Below the pieces are notes generated by a model. The model was not told the origin of the DNA. It saw only the letters and a list, made by a program, of their open reading frames with translations, and ran no database searches. From contig LJCW01000327.1 in the NCBI GenBank assembly GCA_001298555.1, positions 1-64,000 of the forward strand: 64,000 bases of DNA. The letters are read 5' to 3'. Made by a program: the position numbers and the translations under genes. The stretch comes from Actinobacteria bacterium OV450. GTDB lineage: Bacteria; Actinomycetota; Actinomycetes; Streptomycetales; Streptomycetaceae. Positions 62,863 through 64,000 of the stretch are shown here, in pieces; within the stretch, counting starts at the first letter, position 1; every line of letters starts with the position of its first letter.

Positions 62863-63821
62863 CGGCCACCACGGACAGCGCCCGCTCCTCCCTGGAGGCG
62901 ATCCGCACCGAGATCGGAAAGGCCGTCGTCGGCCAGGACTCGGCCGTCACCGGTCTCGTCGTCGCCCTGCTGTGCCGCGGCCACGTCCTCCTCGAAGGCG
63001 TGCCCGGTGTCGCCAAGACCCTCCTCGTACGGGCCCTCGCCGCTTCCCTCGCCCTCGACACCAAGCGCGTCCAGTTCACCCCGGACCTGATGCCCAGTGA
63101 TGTCACCGGCTCGCTCGTCTACGACGCCCGCACCGCCGAGTTCTCCTTCCAGAACGGCCCGGTCTTCACCAACCTCCTCCTCGCGGACGAGATCAACCGG
63201 ACCCCGCCCAAGACCCAGTCCTCCCTCCTCGAAGCCATGGAGGAGCGCCAGGTCACCGTCGACGGCACGCCGCGCGCCCTGCCCGAGCCGTTCCTGGTCG
63301 CCGCCACCATGAACCCGGTCGAGTACGAGGGCACGTACCCCCTCCCGGAAGCCCAGCTGGACCGCTTCCTCCTCAAGCTCACCGTGCCCCTGCCCTCCCG
63401 CGAGAACGAGATCGGCGTCCTGACCCGGCACGCCGCCGGCTTCAACCCGCGCGACCTCCGGGCCGCGGGGCTGCGCCCGGTCGCCGGGGCGGCCGAACTC
63501 GAAGCCGCCCGCGACGGCGTCGCCAAGGTGGCCGTCTCCCCGGAGATCGCCGGGTACGTCGTCGACGTCTGCCGCGCCACCCGCGAATCGCCGTCCCTCA
63601 CCCTCGGCGTGTCCCCGCGCGGCGCGACCGCCCTGCTGGCCACCGCCCGCGCCTGGGCCTGGCTGACCGGCCGCGACTACGTCACCCCCGACGACGTCAA
63701 GGCCCTCGCCCTGCCCACACTGCGCCACCGCGTCCAACTCCGTCCGGAGGCCGAGATGGAGGGCGTCACGGCCGACGCCGTCATCACCGCGATCCTGTCC
63801 CACGTCCCCGTACCCCGCTGA
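62859..63821 (+). CDS. moxR: MoxR-family AAA+ ATPase
   Basis: 320 residues: AAA_3 ATPase with Walker A LLEGVPGVAKT (about 46-56), Walker B NLLLADEINRTPPKTQSSLLEAMEE, read in parts, sensor 1 at AATMNPVEYEGTYPLPEAQLDRF, and sensor 2 region LGVSPRGATALL. MoxR proteins act as chaperones for von Willebrand-factor-A/DUF58 partner proteins. This fits the downstream DUF58 gene, whose ATG overlaps the moxR stop by one base. Together with DUF4129 and DUF4350 this forms a conserved operon. Confidence 0.93.
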   Translation: MTATTDSARSSLEAIRTEIGKAVVGQDSAVTGLVVALLCRGHVLLEGVPGVAKTLLVRALAASLALDTKRVQFTPDLMPSDVTGSLVYDARTAEFSFQNGPVFTNLLLADEINRTPPKTQSSLLEAMEERQVTVDGTPRALPEPFLVAATMNPVEYEGTYPLPEAQLDRFLLKLTVPLPSRENEIGVLTRHAAGFNPRDLRAAGLRPVAGAAELEAARDGVAKVAVSPEIAGYVVDVCRATRESPSLTLGVSPRGATALLATARAWAWLTGRDYVTPDDVKALALPTLRHRVQLRPEAEMEGVTADAVITAILSHVPVPR

Positions 63822-64000
63822 TGGCGCTCACCGGACGCGCCGCCCTGCTGGCGGCCCTCGGCAGCCTCCCCGTCGGCCTGCTCGAACCGAGCTGGACGGG
63901 GATCCTCGCGGTCAACGGCGCCCTCGGCCTGGCCTGCGCCGTGGACTACGCCCTCGCGGCGCCGGTCCGCAGGCTCACGCTCACCCGCTCGGGCGACTCC
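63821..64000 (+). CDS. Partial DUF58 domain-containing protein
   Basis: Only the first 60 residues are in the window: MALTGRAALLAALGSLPVGL, a hydrophobic stretch to about 45, then APVRRLTLTRSGDS. This start, with two membrane segments and the LTRSGD-type strand, is typical of DUF58 proteins downstream of moxR. The assignment depends partly on context because the DUF58 core is outside. Confidence 0.8.
   Translation, partial: MALTGRAALLAALGSLPVGLLEPSWTGILAVNGALGLACAVDYALAAPVRRLTLTRSGDS

Overview
This window is chromosomal DNA of a high-GC actinobacterium, almost certainly a Streptomyces species. The evidence is very high GC, strong codon bias, frequent GTG starts, a non-frameshifted prfB, a 180-kDa-class NAD-glutamate dehydrogenase, pkaA-like kinases, and a gene order that, as I recall it, follows the S. 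coelicolor chromosome core (xanthine-dehydrogenase-type subunits through murA, hup, malic enzyme, nnaR/narK, smpB/ctp/ftsXE/prfB, pkaA, tagGH, gdh, secA, hpf, lpqB-mtrB-mtrA, moxR). No phage, insertion sequence, CRISPR array or secondary-metabolite cluster is visible. The unusual material is small and lies between conserved genes.

Layout. 1-4 kb: a molybdenum-hydroxylase-type operon (FAD subunit plus a partial, long-tailed protein placed as the 2Fe-2S subunit) and a GH20 hexosaminidase. 4-9 kb: DUF3039, YqgE, MurA, HU protein and malic enzyme. 9-13 kb: a HelD-type helicase with a possible small RNA just downstream of it, a CGNR zinc-finger regulator and an acetyltransferase. 13-19 kb: NnaR and the nitrate transporter NarK, a LysR/MFS divergent pair, and a YefM/YoeB toxin-antitoxin pair beside tmRNA. 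19.1-25 kb: tmRNA (ssrA), smpB, a C-terminal processing protease, ftsX, ftsE, a small zinc-ribbon membrane protein and prfB. 24.7-33 kb: a leader peptide ahead of an isopenicillin-N-synthase-type oxygenase, two Ser/Thr kinases, and a divergent FHA-FtsK/EssC-like protein. 33-39.5 kb: a sugar ABC importer without its ATPase, a decayed gene fragment, a TetR regulator with operator-like repeats, and a TagGH-type polymer exporter. 39.6-50 kb: the giant NAD-GDH, a HAD phosphatase, DUF6912, Rv3235-family and small membrane proteins, and SecA. 50-64 kb: an acetyltransferase, a YcaQ/AlkX-type DNA glycosylase, an orphan NarL-type regulator, hpf, comF-like, lpqB, mtrB, mtrA, then a membrane protein / DUF4129 / DUF4350 / MoxR / DUF58 operon.

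Functional themes. Ribosome rescue and release are clustered (tmRNA, SmpB, RF2, YoeB, HPF). Cell-envelope and division functions dominate (MurA, FtsEX, Ctp, TagGH, SecA, MtrAB-LpqB, kinases). Nitrogen metabolism appears twice (NnaR/NarK, GDH).

The observations most worth checking are: the leaderless cysteine-type leader peptide ahead of the oxygenase; a shared 28-bp two-box element upstream of gdh and of a 51-residue membrane protein; a candidate small RNA after helD; a 13-bp direct repeat flanking the toxin-antitoxin pair next to tmRNA; a soluble FHA/EssC-like protein whose Walker A lysine is arginine; and a gene remnant broken by an apparent GA duplication. All family assignments come from reading the translations and from memory of the families. 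No database was searched.
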